DNA of 64,000 bases from contig KV748273.1 of assembly GCA_001692895.1 (NCBI GenBank), positions 290,518-354,517 on the forward strand, given 5' to 3'. This document shows positions 1-11,211 of this stretch, in pieces. Origin of the DNA: Cenococcum geophilum 1.58 (lineage: Eukaryota > Ascomycota > Dothideomycetes > Gloniales > Gloniaceae). The notes beneath the pieces are model-generated. The model did no database searches. It had not been told where the DNA came from and was given only the letters and a program-made list of their open reading frames with translations. Position numbers and translations under genes: made by a program. Positions within the stretch are counted from its first letter, which is position 1, and every line of letters begins with the position of its first letter.

Positions 1-3000
1 CCACCGATTAGACCTACGTCCCTACTACAGCCTATAATATAACTCCTACCTCCTCTATCTTAATCTTAAATTAGAGGCGGTTTAAAATTACTTATAGAGC
101 TCGCGAAGCTCTATTTGGATTAAGAGAAGAAGTTTAGCGGGGAACTATATAATGTCCTTAATTCGAAACTACATATCTTCTATAACTATTGCTAGAAAGT
201 AGGGATAGAGTCTAATTAATACTATAACGCCTATTCCGTTATGCTTAAGGACCAAGCTAGTACCTTCTATTATAACCGTTTGGCAGGAAAAGGATACAAT
301 TTTGACCGCATAATATATAAGTTAAGATACCACTTTAAAACAGAAGAGAATAAGTAGCAGTATATATTAGAATGGAAAGAGACTACCTTTTTAAGGATTA
401 TTGCTATAAACCTAGGTGTCCCTCGGCTTAATTATCTTTAAAAGCTCTTCAATTAACTTTAGACGATTTAGCATAGTTTATCCAAATCATATTAAGAGGA
501 TTTCAGCCTATATAATTAAGTCATTAGCGTATACTAAGGCGTTAAAGAATACAACCTTGCACTTTTTAATCCTATAAATACTTACAAAGGAGTATATACT
601 TAATTAAGATCTTCTATTAGCACCGCTCTACACTCTTAAGAAATATAGTAATTTAACACCTAACTCTAATCTACTTTAATTAACCCGCCTAACTAATACG
701 ATTATAACTAGACTAATTAAATATATAGTAGCCGGGGTAGATAATACGGCAGAGGGTATAATTAACGACTATAAGGTAAAAGTGGAGGCCATTATAGAGG
801 TTCATTTCAAAGCAATTACTAGAAAAAGTGCTACGTTTATAAGAAACTAAATTGCTAGTTAACTAGGCATTCTCTTAATAAGCAAAAGGAGGTATATAAT
901 AAGTTTCGCTAAAGTATAAGAAATGTTAAAAATTATAAGGTTACTGCGGCCTACTTTTAAAGCTTTTTAGTTTAATATAAAGGCGTAAAAGATCTTAAGG
1001 GTAAGGTTAATAAGGCCAAATAGCTCCTTATAGATATAGAAATTAAGGACTACTTACCTAACCAATACTTTACTAAGTATAGTAAGGTAGATGGTATATA
1101 AACCGTCACTATTCTTAATAACTAATCTACGCTCCACTTTATTATAAAGTTAGATATCTTTAATAAGCTACGGGAGAGTTTTACGTTCTCCTTTAATAAC
1201 AGATACTCGGCGAACGTCTTCTATAGTATTATACCAGACATTAGAGCTATAGGAGTATCTATAGCAAGAGAACCTTAAGTTTAAGCCCTTTAGTAGCTTA
1301 ATAGCTCTGTTTAGATTAACTATTTAATAGTAGGCCAATATATAATTCGTTTTAGTAAGGGTACTGCGATCTTTCTTAGCACAATTAGGGTCTAAACCCC
1401 CTTGGGGTGTATTACTTTCCACGTTATTCTTATAAATACCCCATTTTTATTTTACATTAGAGATATAGATAAATTAGGCGTTAAGCTTAATAACTTTAAA
1501 AATATACTCGTTTAGGGAGATAATTAGGTACCTATTATGCGCAAGTGGGATTACCCCTAGTTGCTCCTTTATTAACTAGAAAAGAGTATTACTTAAAGCC
1601 ACTTAACTAAGTTAGAGTTACGTTAACTACACCGTCGCTTTAGCCACCTATCTATTTACTAACTACTTAGGGTCCTTTAGCAAGTAGGCTATAAAGTTAA
1701 AGTTAAGGCGATTAAATATTTTATAAAGTACTGCTATTAATGCTAAATAAACCAAAAGTCCCCTAGCCGATTTAAGTTCAGCCTTAAAGATAACTATAAC
1801 TTTAACTTCTATATTATTATTAATGTTATATACCTTAGCGGCAAGCTAGTACTCTAAGTTATTAACTTCTTAACCTCCTTTAAGCCGCACGTTTTTTAAA
1901 GGATATATTAGCTAGAAACGCATAGAATACCCTATAATTATACTAGATTAATATCTACCTAAAACCCCCTAATTAAATCATCTATAACGCAGAAAAGGAC
2001 TTCTTATCTATAGAGTTTCGATAATAGATAAAGGCAATAGCAATTAAGGTTAAGGAAGTCCCCGTTAAGGCATATAATAGTATTAAAAAAGTAAAATAAT
2101 ATTACGCGCTATTACGCCGCGTATATAAGATTATCTCTTTAAAACTAGAAAACACTAGCAAAAAACTTACCCTATAAATAGCTATTAAAGCCGTTAATAA
2201 TTTCGCTAGCCTAGATAAACTTATACCTATATTACTTATCTTTAGCGCCTACCCTTAAATAACTAACAATTCTCTACTATCTCCCTCTATTATATAATAA
2301 GCTAAGGCTATTCGCAAGGTAATAAAGGAGGTACGATATTTCTACGCTATATACTAGGTTAATAACGTACTAGGAATAAGAAATGGCCTAAATACCTTAA
2401 CTACGCTTAATCTACCACTCTAGTCTAAGGTACGCGTACAGCGTAAAAAGGGAGGGTGGTTAGGCCCATATTAACTTATTATAATTAATAGTTAAACTTA
2501 TACTATTTAAATGCCTTATAGACCCACTTAATTCCATTTAACTATTATTAAGCCTTATTATAAAGATAATAGTTCTAAGCCTTTATAGGATGCTATAGAA
2601 AATGCCCTAAAGGAGAACTATAATTAATATACTCTAGAAGGCAACCATAATCCTAATATAATTATAGTAGATACGCTATAACTATAACGCGGTAAAGGTT
2701 ACCCAAAGGGATTATAAAATTGCCAATATTTTATTAATTTTAAAGAGTAATTTATTGCCGCTATTAAGAATGGAGTTAAGCTATTAATGGCCTTTATAAC
2801 AGCTAGGGAAAAGGCTAACTTTAAACTCGCAAAACAGCTCTAAAAGGAAGGTTATATTATAACTTTAAGAGCTCCTTTCTAAGCATCTAATAAGTAGGAG
2901 ATCAATGGTCTTATTATAAGAGGAGTCTTTAAATTTAAGAAGTATAACCCTACTAAGTTTAATAGAGTTCGTATCTTTAAGTTAAAAATAGTTAATAAGA

Positions 3001-4430
3001 TTAAGGATATAGCTATTAACGCCCCATTTAAGAAATTAAGGCTTATTATTTAAGGTTATAACAATAATAGTAAGGAGGTAATTCTTACGCAATCTCCTAT
3101 AATTTAATAAGCTAGTTAGCAAGTTATTATTACGCTAGCTCCCTCCTTAATAAAGAATGGAATAGCAGTTTATTTATAAGATATTACTTAAGCCTACACC
3201 TAATTAGAGACGCACCTTTAGCGCTTAATATTAGTATACCTTCTAGAGCAAATTTGCCACTAGTATCCTAAAGATATAATTATAGTTATGCTTAAGCCAT
3301 TATATAGAATCGCAGAGGCAGGAACTTATTAGTAGGCTTCCTATAGCAAGCACTATAAAGAGAAGCTTTTAATAACTACTTTTATATTTAACCCCTACTT
3401 CCTTATTATAACTACAGGAACTCTATTTAGAATTATCGGCATATAAACTAATAATATAATTATCTTAGGAGACGACTAGTTCTTAGCTCTTAAAGAAGAT
3501 AAGCTAATAAAGGTAAATTTTATAGTAAAGCCAAAGGAAAAGCTTAATTTAATAACACCATTACTCTTTAATAGATGTATCCTCTCCCTAAATAAGAATT
3601 CTATTGCTTTACGCTAGAAGGGTTAAGGTAAGAAGATTAACGTTATTAACGTTAATTCTCTAAAGTAAGGATATGTAAAGTAACGCACTTATGGAGCTTA
3701 TAATACTTCTATCTATTAACCTAAGGCTTTATTTAATCTCTCTGTTACTACTTAATACTAGGAACTAACTAAGGATAACGTTCTTGCCCTAAATAAGCGT
3801 TTTTTTTAGTAAATAAACTATCTTAATCGGGGACTACTCTACGTGCCTATTAATCTTCCTACCGCTAAGCTCTTTATATTTATTAATAGATCGTTTATAA
3901 ATAATAAAGATTTTAGCTTCTAGCTAGGATATAAGATTATTATCGCAAACGAATCTACTAGAGAGAATAACTTTATAATCTACGGCAATTTTATCTATTA
4001 GAGCTTAACTAAGAGTAAACGTGTTACTTAAAGCGTTTTAGCGTTAGAGATATATAGAATAGTTAGCGGAGTTAATATAGCAATTGTAATTAGAACTACC
4101 CTAAAGATAATTATAGATTAACTTAAACTTCTTATTATCCCTATAATTATATATATTGACTTATATTCCCTCTATAAGTATTTAGTTAAGCTNNGTACTA
4201 TAAAGGAGAAGCGCCTTATAATTAATATTATGGCACTTTAGCAATCCTATAAGCGTTAAAAACTCTTTAAGATTTAATAAATTAATAGCTAAGATAACCT
4301 AGTAAATATAATAACGAAGGCGAACCTAAATAAGGCACTAGAGATGTTTATTAATATAAATACTCTATATATATAAGTTAAAGGTTAGGTTAAAAGAAAG
4401 TCCCTAGAAATTTCTTAGTTATATAAAGTC
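1..4430 (+). pseudogene. copia gag-pol polyprotein remnant
   Basis: This would encode the polyprotein that packages, reverse-transcribes and integrates the element. Reading across stops and frame changes, I see a protease stretch near 1230-1275 (PDIRAIGVS, an altered PDTGA-type motif). A GAG-pre-integrase segment follows near 1610-1720 (ELRQLHRRF-like once stops are read as Gln), then integrase near 1750-2350. Reverse transcriptase lies at about 2880-3500 (KPLYRIAEAGTY at 3291-3330). RNase H lies at about 3850-4400, with the pattern SKRVT-SVLALEIY near 4012-4055. Stops are mostly TAG and TAA. Two N calls sit at 4193-4194. It cannot be functional. The gag end upstream of about 1100 is too decayed to delimit. 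Confidence 0.85.
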
Positions 4431-4444
4431 TTAAAATATCTAAG

Positions 4445-4581
4445 AACTTTAACCAGCGGTTAAAGTTATCTAATTAGTTAGATTCTCTTGCCAAGACTTT
4501 TTTAAAGGGGGGAGTATAATATTCTACAAACCCTAATTCCAACTAGCTAATTAGGATTTTCTATCCCCGGGATGGAAAATT
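4445..4581 (+). repeat. 138-bp foldback module (copy 1)
   Basis: It begins with a perfect-arm palindrome (AACTTTAACC-AGC-GGTTAAAGTT, 4445-4467) and ends with a second hairpin (ATTTTCTAT...ATGGAAAAT, 4556-4580). Inverted CTAATTAGTTAG-like arms lie between them. Related modules of 137-139 bp occur in the 3' region of a gypsy element (7507-7645) and of the minus-strand copia (15235-15372), always in the same sense relative to pol. Confidence 0.8.
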
Positions 4582-4794
4582 GCTATTGGCTCGCTTATAA
4601 CTAGCGCCTTAGCGGCCCTAACACGATATTCACCCACGACTTCTAAGCAAGAAAGCACCACGTGCTAAGAGGCAAATTTTAGGATAGCGAGACTTATATT
4701 ATAATGGCAATAGTAAGTAAGGAGGATTAATATTTGTTACGCTAGTTAAGCAGTATTTATATATAGGTGGCAACTATAAAAGAAGAGTTGCTAG

Positions 4795-4962
4795 TGTCGG
4801 GAATAAGGCAAGCGGTCGTCACGTGACGCCGCGGCACTAGCGTGGCGAGGAGTCTTAGGCTCCTCGCCCTTCCCTCATTCCAATCAATAAGCTTTATTAA
4901 CTAACATCACTGTAACCCTACTCGAGTAGTCGTTATTGGTGAGTCACCCTATGTAACCAATA
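4795..4962 (+). repeat. 3' LTR of the plus-strand copia
   Basis: The 168-bp terminal repeat starts TGTCGG and ends CCAATA (CCAACA-type before C to T). It matches the reverse complement of the 212-bp LTRs of the minus-strand copia over the first ~65 bp (GGCAAG, GTCAC and CCGCGGCACTAGCGT blocks) and at the very end, and is shorter in between. The 5' LTR is off-window, so no target duplication can be tested. Confidence 0.75.
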
Positions 4963-5054
4963 TTAATAATAGAATAATAGGGTATATTGTATATATAGAG
5001 ACAAATCCTTAAGGGAAAAAGGAGGAGTCTATATATAAAGTAGGAAGGGTTTTC

Positions 5055-5162
5055 CCTAGGTACGTGCAGCGCACATACCTTATAGGCAAGTCACCCCTAG
5101 GTTGCCCTAGGGTCGCCCATACCTTACGGCTATATAACTATCTACTTAGGTTTTACCTAACA
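5055..5162 (+). repeat. 108-bp dispersed repeat, copy 1
   Basis: Nearly the same sequence recurs at 9434-9541 in the same orientation. It starts with a hairpin (AGGTACGTGC-AGC-GCACATACCT) and ends in TTTTACCTAACA. The 5'-TGTAGG / CCTAACA-3' termini suggest a small LTR, but I found no target duplication. It directly abuts the truncated gypsy at 5163. The ~90 bp between it and the copia LTR (4963-5054) show nothing recognisable. Confidence 0.7.
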
Positions 5163-7440
5163 AATACTAAACTCTAGATTAATATTAATAAGTCTAAGTT
5201 TTATACTACCAAAATAAAATACCTTAGCTTAATTATCTTAACTAATGGTATAACTATAGACCCTAAAAATAGCGTTTACTATAGTACTAGTCCTAGCGTA
5301 TTATAACTATTTAAAGAAGACTATAGTAGAGACAAACGCCTTGAACTAGGCTTTAGGTAGAATACTTTATTAAGCCAATAAAAGTAATAAGCTTAAGCTA
5401 ATCACATTTTTCTCTATTAAGCACTTAGCCCCTAAATATAACTATAATATATATAATAAGGAGCTCCTAGTAATTATTAAGACACTAAAAAAATGGTGCC
5501 CTAAACTCCAAGGAACTAAGCAGCTATTTAAAATTATTACGGACTATAAAAACCTTTAAACCTTTATAATAATAAAACAATTAAACTAGCGCTAAGTCTA
5601 CTGGGCTAAGTTCCTTTCTTAATTTAACTTTGTTATTACCTATAGGCCTAGTACTAAAGCTATAATCCTAGACGCTCTTAGCCGCCTCTTAGGCGTTATA
5701 CCTGCTAATACTAATAATAAATGTCTATAACACTAAGACCGCGTTATCTTACTACCAAAGAAAGTTAACCCTACTATCTTAGAAGAGCTACTAAGCGAAT
5801 CCTAAAATTAGAACATTAAAGACTTTATTACAGTAATAGACCCAAAGCCTAAGAAAAAAACCCTTAAGGAGCTTATTAAGAATGCCTATATAGAGAATAA
5901 GCTCGCTAGGAATATATTAGCTACGCTATATAAATAAGAAGACTATAAAGCACGCCGTTAGCTTAAGTAAATTAGGAAGCTGCTCCGCTATAATAAATCC
6001 AAATATTTAATTATTAACGGCCTAATCTACTATAGGAATTAAGTATTTATCCCTAATTTACCTAAACTCTAACTAGAAGTTATACATCGCACGTATAGTT
6101 TAGGCCCTATAGGTTACCTAAGACGCGTTAAGATACTAGACCTCCTTAATTAAACGTATTAGTAGCTAGGTATTTTATAGTTTACGGCTACCTTTATAAG
6201 AGACTGCGCCCTCTACTTCCGTATAAAGACTTTATACTTAGCACCGCCCAGTTTCCTAAAACTACTAAAACTACTAGTCCGCCTATAAACCAATATCTTT
6301 ATTAACTACGTTATTAACCTACCTAAGTACCTTTATAATAGCAAAATATATAGATATATTTTTGTTATTATCGACCGCCTAATAAAGATAAGATACTTTA
6401 TTTTTATTACTAGCCTTAATACTAAGAAGCTTGTTAAAGTATTTATTTATACTATTTATAAGTTACACGGCGCTTTAAATACTATTATTTCTAATAAAGG
6501 CTCTTTATTTGTTTCTAACTTCTAGCATTGCCTGAACTAGGGCCTAAAGGTAACCCTAAGCCCTAGCTCCGCATAACACCCTAAAATAGATAGTTAAACT
6601 AAGATTGTTAATATAGCAATAAATAAGTACCTATACACCTTTATAAGCTTTACCTAAAATAACTAGGTAGATTAGCTCCCCCTTACTAAGTTTACTATAA
6701 ATAACTAGGTTAATAANACNANGNGAATCTTACNNTTCTTTACNAACTATAGNTATAACCTANATCTAGGTATTNAACTAGNAGNCCCCTAGCTATTAGC
6801 CCTATCTATATATATAAAGAAGGAGTACTTATAAGCTAATATTATTGCTAACTGCTTTAAGCGCATCTTAACCCAGCTTAAAGCCCTAGCTTATATCCCC
6901 TAGCAATATTATAAAGATAACACTAATATAAAATAAGACGAAGGTATAATATTTAAAAAGGATAATATAGTTATAGTTAGCCTTAAAAATATAAAGACTA
7001 ACTGGCCTAAGAGGAAGTAGGATAATAGCTAGGACGGACCCTAGCCCGTCTTAGCAGCCTATAGAGGAGTAGTTATAGTTAACCTCCTAGACTATATCCG
7101 TGTTAATAAGTCTTTCTATACTTTAGAAGCCCGCCTTTAGTTCTCTAAAGAGATTTCTAATTAAGTATATATTAATAAAGAGGAATGTTATAATACAATA
7201 GGTAGGATAGCTAAAAGGGATAATAAAGGCAATATTACGGACAAGTAGGAATTTAAAAAGACCCTTAATGTATATAATAAATAAATGGATAAGCACGGCT
7301 TAATATATTATATTAAGTGGAAGTATTATAATAAGGAAACCTAGGAACCTAAAAAATCCCTAAAAGGGTGTAAGTGCGCACTACTAAAGTTTTATAAATA
7401 ATACCCTAAGAAGCTAGGACCCCTAAACTGGGTATAAGAT
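5163..7440 (+). pseudogene. gypsy pol fragment: RT end, RNase H, integrase, C-terminal domain
   Basis: The read-through translation shows the end of RT (KIKYLSLIILTNGITIDP, 5200-5265). RNase H follows near 5440-5690 (YNIYNKELLVIIKTLKKW, then FKIITDYKNL). Integrase lies at about 6080-6780, with a DRLIKIRYF segment and the catalytic-core pattern NTIISNKGSLFVSNF near 6475-6525. The C-terminal domain runs to about 7420 (WDNSQDGP-like, then YYIKWKYYN). Stops are TAG/TAA at Gln or Trp positions. A cluster of N calls at 6717-6774 falls in integrase. It is not functional. The family lies near fungal chromoviruses, but I did not confirm a chromodomain in this copy. Confidence 0.85.
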
Positions 7441-7506
7441 AAAAAAGAGTTACGCTAAAACTATAGCTAACCATAAAGATAATTTATAGTGGTTAAGATC
7501 TTATAG

Positions 7507-7645
7507 AACTTTAACCGCCGGTTAAAGTTGTTTAATTAGTTAGTTTTCTTTACTAAGAAGTGCTATGCGGTAGCGGTATAGAGTTCTACCGACCCTATTC
7601 ATTAAACTAACTAATTAGGATTTTCTATACCCAGTATAGAAAATC
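7507..7645 (+). repeat. 138-bp foldback module (copy 2) in gypsy 3' region
   Basis: Palindrome 1 is AACTTTAACC-GCC-GGTTAAAGTT (7507-7529) and palindrome 2 is GATTTTCTATAC-CCA-GTATAGAAAATC (7619-7645). The arms TTTAATTAGTTAG and CTAACTAATTAGG lie between them. It aligns along its whole length with the modules in the two copia elements, although copia and gypsy are otherwise unrelated in sequence. Confidence 0.82.
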
Positions 7646-7747
7646 GCTATTAGCTTAGTTAAGAGCGGTAAGCAAAAGTAATATCTTTATAGTAAAAATA
7701 AGTTACTTATTTGGTTTAGGGACTAAACCTTTTAGGGAGGGGAGTAC

Positions 7748-7942
7748 TGTTACGGCACTAACCTAACGTATACTGTTTTATACTGTCTCGTACTATCTTA
7801 TACTATTTCCTACTATTGGCCAGCCCACCACTAGCGCCTTGGCGGCTGGCCCTACTATTTATATATAATACCCCCTTTTACCTTCTTCTCCTCTTTATAC
7901 CATAACGTAGTTATTTAATCTACTTTATTGCAGCATTATAAT
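7748..7942 (+). repeat. gypsy LTR (TGTTACGGCACTAAC type)
   Basis: It starts TGTTACGGCAC after a polypurine tract. It matches the LTR at 54819-55005 in inverse orientation over its whole length, including the GGCCAGCC/GGCTGGCC-like centre and the TATA-like stretch before CTTCTTCTCCTC. The right end is set within a few bases from the CAGCA...TTTTATAG alignment. As the 3' LTR of the fragment on its left it is well supported. Confidence 0.8.
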
Positions 7943-9433
7943 TTTATAGAAACCTAAATGTTAAGGATTAAGTAATTAAAGGACTAAGGAGTAGAGGCTA
8001 AACTAGGAATCTTAATAATAGAAGATATTTAGGCGGACTTTATAGTAAGAGAAGTAGTAGAAAGATAGAGCTTATATAAACTGCGGAAAGTAAGGTTATT
8101 TTACTAGAGATTATAGAGGTAGTTAGAATAACTACGTGGTAAAGGAAACTAGAGTAATAGACAGCATATATATATAAAGGGATAATAATATACTACGAGG
8201 AATAAAAGAATGTTTAATTAGAAGCTTTGCGTTTTTCTATAATAACGTATACCGAGTTTATAAGAACGCTAAGTACGGCGTAAGCTATTAGCTATAAGAG
8301 CCTAAGTTAAGAGAACTTTAGGGTATATAAGAGTTAGATAAAGAATAAGCTTAACTTTATAAACTAGATTAGGACCTAGAGGGTATATTTAGCTAAAGGT
8401 TAGCGGAGAAAGTTCTTATATACTAGTTTTACTAAAAGGCAATAGAATCTAAGGATTAGACTAATTAGACTATTAGTAATAATAAAGTAATAGATATGGA
8501 TAGCTAGGATTATATAAGCTTTAAATACGTAATAGAGGTAGAAACCAAGACCATTACAAAATAAGGTTTAGTAACGGAAATTATAACTCTATTAGACACG
8601 ATGTCTATTAACTTATAAAACGTAAAAGAAGTAGGATAGTAAACTATTTTGGTATATAATAAAGGTAAAAGGCTATAGGTCTTAAGCTCTTAAAATAAAA
8701 TAACGAAAATAACTTAAGACCTTAAGAAATGGATAAGAGTATAAGCTAGTTATCTATAAGGATAGGTTAAGGTAGAAACCTAAGAATATAAGCTAGGCTA
8801 GTAGGATAAAAGCAAGGCTCCATATATAGAAGGTAAGTAAAGTGCTTAACCTAAGGATTAAAAAGTTAACACTATAATTAAGAAGTAAGAGATCTTTAAG
8901 GATCTATTAGCTAGACACAGACTAGAAGAAAGCTAAAAGGAGTTTAAAGAATAAATTTACGCGTAGTAAGAATAAAACTAAAACTATAAGCTAAGAATAC
9001 TAGGACGGTTAAGGGATAGAGTACTTATATAAAGAATTGCTTATAGGCTAAAGGTAGATATATCTAGGGTAAAGTAGTTATAAGAAATTAAATAAGAGGA
9101 TTTTAGGATCTCTATTGGGTTTAAAAACTATATATAAAAGGTTGTAATAATATAGTAATAAAAAGATACTTTCTTATAGATAGATTGTATATACTTATAG
9201 AGCTGCATTAAAAGTAATATAAATAGCAATATAATAATAAGTAGAAAGACTTTTATATATAACTAAACAAATAAGTTATTATAGACTAAGTAGTACTATA
9301 ATAATACATAAGTTATATTAAAGGAGCATTGATTATAATATTAAGAGATCTAGAAGGACAATTAGAGGACTAAGGAAGTAAAGAATACATCTTAGTACTT
9401 ACTAATAATAGGCTAAAAGCTAGATTAGTTAAA
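7943..9433 (+). pseudogene. gag-like remnant of a gypsy element
   Basis: One long frame, broken only by TAG/TAA, reads as a glutamine-rich, charged, helical protein. Its C-terminal part (ISYIKGALIIILRDLEGQL near 9310-9365) resembles the gag of the minus-strand gypsy at 57231-59914 (ISYIKGALIIILKNLEEGL). I therefore call it gag of that broader group, not of the element to its left, whose relative at 48667-55005 has a different gag. It is cut off at 9434 by the dispersed repeat. No zinc knuckle is visible. How it came to lie directly after the LTR at 7748-7942 is unclear. Confidence 0.6.
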
Positions 9434-9541
9434 TGTAGGTATATATAGCGCACATACCTTATAGGCAAGTTACCCCTAAGTTGCCCCTAGGTTACCTATA
9501 CTTTATAGCTATATAACTATCTATTTAGGTTTTACCTAATA
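9434..9541 (+). repeat. 108-bp dispersed repeat, copy 2
   Basis: It is the second copy of the repeat at 5055-5162, with several C to T and G to A changes. It starts TGTAGG and ends CCTAATA. The non-autonomous LTR element begins 6 bp beyond it. The flanks (TTAAA on the left, ATACC on the right) do not form a duplication. Confidence 0.7.
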
Positions 9542-9546
9542 ATACC

Positions 9547-9792
9547 TATTACGGAAGTGGGTATAAGCTAGAATACGATATACTAAACGGGTAGTAATTA
9601 AAGAAGCTATATACGCGTAACTATGCGTAGTTAATATAAAGACATTTAGATGCAAAATAGAATAGAATAGGTTAGGTACGGGTATAAATAGGGGTTGTAA
9701 GGGAATGTATATAGGTGTCTCGGAACGAACGTAAGTATAGGTTAAGAACGTCAAAACGCGCAGAGACGTAAGAACGTGTAAGTCCCGTAATA
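9547..9792 (-). repeat. LTR of non-autonomous element (left, 3' LTR)
   Basis: 246 bp, from TATTACGGAAG to GTCCCGTAATA; the ends are TGTTACGG...CCGTAACA after reversing C to T and G to A. It is alignable throughout with 10960-11206. A TATA-like GGGTATAAATAGGGG lies inside. Confidence 0.88.
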
Positions 9793-10277
9793 GTACCCCC
9801 CCCTTACTTCCAAGCTCCTGCGAGGCGTGTTATATTATATATACTAGAAAAAAAACCCATTATAGGAAAAAAAATTATTAGCCTTCTCCGCCCTTCTACG
9901 TCCTTTATTGCACAAGTTCCTCTAGTTTAGTCCTTTTATATTCAATTATTAGGCTACTAACTTATTAGGCCTAAAGCATAGCCTAGCTTCTATTACCAGC
10001 TACACTCCTATCCTTACTGCTTAGAGATACATTGCTAAAGCTTATACAGTCCCTTTCTCGCTTTTAGCAGCTCTACGGCCTTCCCTTCCTATACTCCAGG
10101 TCCCCCTAAAAAATTACCCTAATTTTTGGTCCAAAATAGGCGTTTTAGGCAGTATTTATCGGCCTAAACGGCAGTATAGTACGGTCAGTACGGTGTTCGT
10201 GGTCGTAGTAAGGCATATTCTTAGCAGGTTCTTATCGGTGCGGTGCAGTATTCGTATTATAGGCAGGTTCTTATCGG

Positions 10278-10700
10278 TGGCAGTACGGTGCCAGCGCAGG
10301 TTCCGTAAGCATATCGGCACGGGATCTTATCAGATTCGGGTAGCAGTACAATGCAAGCGATAGGGTCGTAGGCGTATCGGCACAACGGCTTATCAGTTCA
10401 TGTGGTAGCAGTACGGTGCCAGCGACGGGGTCGTCTCGTAGGCATATCGGCACGAGGCTTGTCGGTTTAGGTAGGTAGCAGTACGATGCCAGCGACGGGT
10501 CGTCTTGTAGGCGTATTAGCACGAGGCTTGTCGGTTCGGGTAGTAGTATAATACAAGCAACAGGGTCGTAGGCGTATCGGCACAACGGGTTATCAGGGTC
10601 GTTTCGCAGGCGTATTAGCGCAAGGTCTTGTTAGTATGTAGGGCAGTAATGGTGTAGGTTGGTAAGATAGCAGTACGATGCCAGCGCCAGGGTTAGGGTC
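10278..10700. repeat. ~65-bp minisatellite inside the non-autonomous element
   Basis: The motif CAGTACGGTGCCAGCG recurs at 10281, 10344, 10409, 10479 and 10544 (63, 65, 70 and 65 bp apart), with a further diverged copy near 10672. Each unit carries CGTAGGCGTATCGGCAC and a GTCGGTT/ATCAGTT block. The unit length is not a multiple of three, so the open frame over the array is a by-product. Confidence 0.85.
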
Positions 10701-10959
10701 GTCATGCAGTAGGATATAAGCCATTAGGTCAAACCGAGGGGCAGTAATATACCTATTCGTAATTAGTAGTAGTAGGGTATAAGCCATTAAGGTCCGTATG
10801 CAAATCGGCGCGGAGTCTTATTGTACTATTTTAGAACCCTAGCGTCCTAGTCTACCCGCAGCTAGCAGCTCCTGCTCCTACCCCATAGGCGTAGAAAGGC
10901 ATACTCCGCGACTAGTAGCCTATAGGCCCGCTAGGTATGGAAAAGGGATCTAAATATAG

Positions 10960-11206
10960 TGTTATAAAAGTAGGCACGAGCTGGAATACAATGTACTAAA
11001 CGGGTAGTAATTAAAGAAGGCTACATATGCGTAACTATACGTAGTTAATACAAAAATATTTAGATGCAGAATAGAATAGAATAGGTTAGGTACGGGTATA
11101 AATAGGGGCTGTAAGGGAACGTGCGTAGGTGTCTTAGGACGAACGTGAACACGAGTTAAGAACGTTAAAACGCGCAGAGACGTAAGAACGTGTAAGTCCC
11201 GTAACA
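10960..11206 (-). repeat. LTR of non-autonomous element (right, 5' LTR)
   Basis: 247 bp, from TGTTATAAAAG to GTCCCGTAACA, less mutated than the left copy. It is followed by ATGCC, the right half of the target duplication. Confidence 0.88.
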
Positions 11207-11211
11207 ATGCC

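Larger units (their letters stand above)
1..4962 (+). mobile_element. Ty1/copia retrotransposon, RIP-decayed, 5' end outside window
   Basis: The body and 3' LTR of a copia element on the plus strand; its 5' LTR lies left of the window. Domain order protease, integrase, reverse transcriptase, RNase H is the copia order. A full-length relative lies on the minus strand at 14872-20892 and shares pol, 3' region and LTR type. Every reading frame is broken by TAG/TAA, and CpA/TpG are scarce, as expected from RIP. The 3' LTR starts TGTCGG after a purine-rich stretch near 4778-4794. Membership of copia is secure; the upstream extent is unknown. Confidence 0.9.
5163..7942 (+). mobile_element. Ty3/gypsy element, 5'-truncated, with 3' LTR
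   Basis: This is the 3' part of a gypsy retrotransposon, from the end of reverse transcriptase through integrase to a 3' LTR. Upstream RT, protease and gag are missing; the left edge abuts the dispersed repeat at 5055-5162. Its closest relative in the window is the minus-strand gypsy at 48667-55005, which shares the phrase ILTNGITIDPK, the integrase C-terminus and the LTR. A polypurine tract (AGGGAGGGGAGTAC) precedes the LTR at 7748. Confidence 0.88.
9547..11206 (-). mobile_element. non-autonomous LTR retrotransposon with internal minisatellite
   Basis: This is a 1,660-bp element with two LTRs of 246-247 bp, flanked by the 5-bp duplication ATACC (9542-9546) / ATGCC (11207-11211), which differ only by a G to A change. 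The 1.17-kb interior holds no retroviral domain, only a ~65-bp tandem repeat array, so it must have depended on enzymes supplied by another element. Orientation is judged minus because the reverse complement of the bases just right of the first LTR gives GGGGGGGGTAC followed by TGTTACGGG. That polypurine tract/LTR start is like those of the gypsy elements here. The short open frames inside the LTRs and repeats are not genes. Confidence 0.85.

Noticed and set aside
5055..9541. A 4.5-kb LTR element with the 108-bp repeats as its LTRs
   Set aside because: The interior would have pol, LTR and gag in the wrong order, and the flanks (TTTTC and ATACC) do not match.
9536..11207. Short minus-strand open frames over the non-autonomous element (9536-9754, 10271-10585, 10593-10787, 10962-11207)
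   Set aside because: Two lie in the LTRs and two in the ~65-bp tandem repeat. The repeat unit is not a multiple of three and no protein motif is seen.
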